The position numbers and the translations under genes were made by a program. This document shows positions 41,501 through 42,728 of a DNA stretch of 42,728 nt, piece after piece. The notes under the pieces were generated by a model that searched no databases, was not told the DNA's origin, and worked only from the letters and a program-made list of their open reading frames with translations. The stretch's first letter is position 1. Every line of letters starts with the position of its first letter. The stretch comes from an uncultured Bacilli bacterium (GTDB taxonomy: Bacteria > Bacillota_I > Bacilli_A > RF39 > UBA660): assembly GCA_944331955.1 (NCBI GenBank), contig CALVIY010000007.1, forward strand, positions 1 to 42,728, given 5' to 3'.

Positions 41501-42361
41501 ATAAAAAAGGTTATAGAGGTGATATTTGTAAGCCTTCTTGTTCTTTTTTCTTTTTATTATACTGAAAAAGCAATAGTACTATTAGAATCAAATGATCCTC
41601 TTATGAAAGAGATAAAAAATAAAGGAGAAAGTAGGGAAGAAGAAGCAATAAATGCTAAAGTAGAGGGAGATTATTTAATACCAGGATATAATGGCCTTGT
41701 TATAGATTTAGATGAAAGTTTTACAAAGATGAAAGGTTATGGTAGTTATAATGATGCTCTATTAGTTTTTGAAGAAGTAGAGCCTAATATATCAATAGAT
41801 GATTATTATGATAAATATATAAGTAGTGGTAATGGAATAAGTACTAATATCTCTTTAGTATTTACAGTTGATAATAGTAGTTATACTGATAATTTATTAA
41901 ATATTTTAAAAGAAATGAAAGTAATAGGGACATTTTTTCTAGATGGTGAATATATTGATAAAAATACTTATTTTGTGACGGATGCTGTTGTAAATGGTAA
42001 TGAAGTAGAAGTGCTTAGTTATAATAACAATTATGATGAATTACTTTTTAAAGCATCTATTGATAAAGTTAAAACATTAACTAGTACAACACCAAAGTAT
42101 TGTTATGCTACCTATGATAATGAAGAAATATTAAATCTATGTAGTAAGTTATCTATGCATACAATTATACCTACTTTAAAGCTTGATAGTAATATATATA
42201 GTAGTGCTAAAGGAAATCTTAGAAGTGGTAGTATTATAAGCGTTAAGTTAACAGAATCTAATATAGCTGAATTAAAAGTTTTAATTAACTATATTAAACA
42301 AAGAGGCTTTACTCTAGTAACACTCGATACATTATTAAATGAAGCGAGAAGTGAGAAATAA
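41501..42361 (+). CDS. Degenerate polysaccharide deacetylase-like protein, candidate ATA start
   Basis: A 286-residue membrane-anchored protein with a NodB-like fold. If initiation is at ATA 41501, the protein begins KKVIEVIFVSLLVLFSFYY after the initiator methionine, a classic membrane anchor. GAGGTGAT (41489-41496) is then at normal spacing. GTG 41492 lies within that site. The NodB region begins VFTVDNSSYTDNLLNILKEMKVIGTFFLDGEY, where active enzymes have TFDDG; the aspartate pair is lost. The later HxxxH motif reads SYNNN, without histidines. So the catalytic metal site is missing. It may bind glycan or be regulatory. It follows the PBP gene after 46 bases and may share its transcript. Confidence 0.75.
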   Translation: MKKVIEVIFVSLLVLFSFYYTEKAIVLLESNDPLMKEIKNKGESREEEAINAKVEGDYLIPGYNGLVIDLDESFTKMKGYGSYNDALLVFEEVEPNISIDDYYDKYISSGNGISTNISLVFTVDNSSYTDNLLNILKEMKVIGTFFLDGEYIDKNTYFVTDAVVNGNEVEVLSYNNNYDELLFKASIDKVKTLTSTTPKYCYATYDNEEILNLCSKLSMHTIIPTLKLDSNIYSSAKGNLRSGSIISVKLTESNIAELKVLINYIKQRGFTLVTLDTLLNEARSEK

Positions 42362-42375
42362 AAGGCACTTCTTTT
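42347..42375 (+). terminator. Rho-independent terminator
   Basis: AGAAGTG (42347-42353) pairs with CACTTCT (42366-42372), overlapping the stop codon, then TTT. Confidence 0.65.
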
Positions 42376-42437
42376 CAACCTAGGATTTGCTAGCTAACCC
42401 CCTAAAGAATTTAGTAATATACTAGATTCTTTTTCTA

Positions 42438-42466
42438 TTGACTAATTCTATCTATTATGATACATT
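42438..42466 (+). promoter_or_regulatory. Promoter of an interrupted gene
   Basis: TTGACT at 42438-42443, 17-base spacer, TACATT at 42461-42466 with TGA before it. AAGGAGG (42503-42509) and GTG 42514 follow. Confidence 0.5.
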
Positions 42467-42513
42467 ATAGGTATAAGAGCGACTTGTAAAAAAAGATGGA
42501 GGAAGGAGGAAAA

Positions 42514-42537
42514 GTGAATTTTTTAAAAAAAGTATGA
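42514..42537 (+). pseudogene. Truncated gene start (seven codons)
   Basis: GTG 42514 behind AAGGAGG opens a frame reading MNFLKKV, then TGA at 42535. A strong ribosome site and promoter before such a short frame suggest the gene was cut by the element that starts near 42535. The rest would lie beyond the window. Confidence 0.35.
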
Positions 42538-42692
42538 ATTTTGTAAATTGAGGGTACTTTTTAGGGTAAATTTTGTATTTTCCCCTAGCGAATTTACTAA
42601 ATTGACCCCTCTTTTAGGAGTGAATTTTCAAAATTGTCTTTTTGCATTAGTTTTTTACTTATGTTATATCTATTGCAGAGAGGAGGGACTTT
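42535..42692 (+). mobile_element. Candidate left end of an IS21-like element
   Basis: Imperfect repeats of TGAATTTT or TAAATTTT next to CCCCT or GAGGG blocks occur at about 42535, 42568, 42590 and 42620. IS21-family ends typically carry several such transposase-binding repeats. A gene with a good ribosome site follows. There is no transposase sequence in view to confirm it. Confidence 0.4.
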
Positions 42693-42728
42693 ATGAACAA
42701 AGTACCTAGATTTATATCATTAATGTCA
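42693..42728 (+). CDS. 5' fragment of a gene running off the window
   Basis: ATG 42693 follows GAGAGGAGGG at good spacing and reads MNKVPRFISLMS before the window ends. It would be the first gene of the putative IS21-like element (istA position), but twelve residues are too few to identify it. Confidence 0.5.
   Translation, partial: MNKVPRFISLMS

Overview
The window reads as chromosome of a very AT-rich, Gram-positive-type bacterium. It has the division cluster mraZ-rsmH-ftsL-pbp-ftsA-ftsZ, an rplU-prp-rpmA block with an N-terminally extended L27, rnc next to an RNase J paralogue, and AGGAGG-type ribosome binding sites. TGA is a normal stop (for example tgt), so this is not the mycoplasma code. 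SipW-type surface proteins, BspA-like repeats and a reduced dcw cluster suggest an uncultured gut Bacillota of the Bacilli/RF39-Erysipelotrichia kind. The lineage is an inference.

Layout. 1-3650: a PHP phosphoesterase, a type I toxin-antitoxin locus and an ABC exporter. 3676-5511: a phase-variable-looking leader and a BspA-like surface protein. 5536-7441: a GntR-regulated ABC exporter. 7503-10783: a Spx/ArsC-type protein, RNase III, an unknown protein and a degenerate RNase J. 10860-11191: a broken ORF6N gene. 11205-13029: second leader and surface protein. 13166-19626: mraZ to ftsZ. 19637-21460: third leader and surface protein. 21530-24755: a small surface-glycan cluster (GT4, Alg14-like, Alg13-like fused to a membrane domain, SGNH hydrolase). 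24780-25869: L21 leader, rplU, prp, rpmA. 25974-27265: a lone TnpB element. 27300-29809: obgE and an unknown HExxH protein. 29844-30470: two tandem type I toxin-antitoxin loci resembling par/fst. 30483-35985: YgjP-like peptidase, RNA methyltransferase, rimM, trmD, two unknowns (one with three Gre-like domains), tgt. 36029-37652: fourth surface protein with a GC-rich 3' island. 37688-39293: nfo, then a solitary prepilin and a small protein on the minus strand. 39373-42375: class B PBP and a degenerate polysaccharide deacetylase. 42438-42728: a promoter, the first codons of a gene, and what looks like the left end of an IS21-like element.

The most unusual system is a cassette present three times (3676-3906, 11205-11403, 19637-19837), always upstream of a SipW-type surface-protein gene. 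Each copy has an extended -10 promoter, a short leader reading frame containing a run of 6 or 9 G, and a rho-independent terminator just before the surface gene. Only one of the three reading frames after the G run reaches the terminator, and in every copy its stop codon lies inside the 5' arm of the terminator stem. The most abrupt frame ends at three consecutive stop codons just after the tract. Copy 2 is in the read-through frame; copies 1 and 3 are one G away from it. The leader ribosome binding site can also pair over 12 positions with a conserved downstream segment. I infer a slipped-strand switch acting through leader translation and transcription attenuation.

Other points of note: a 100-bp GC-rich stretch in the fourth surface protein with the codon pattern of a diversity-generating-retroelement variable region; three candidate type I toxins; and two genes whose ribosome binding sites point to an ATA start codon.
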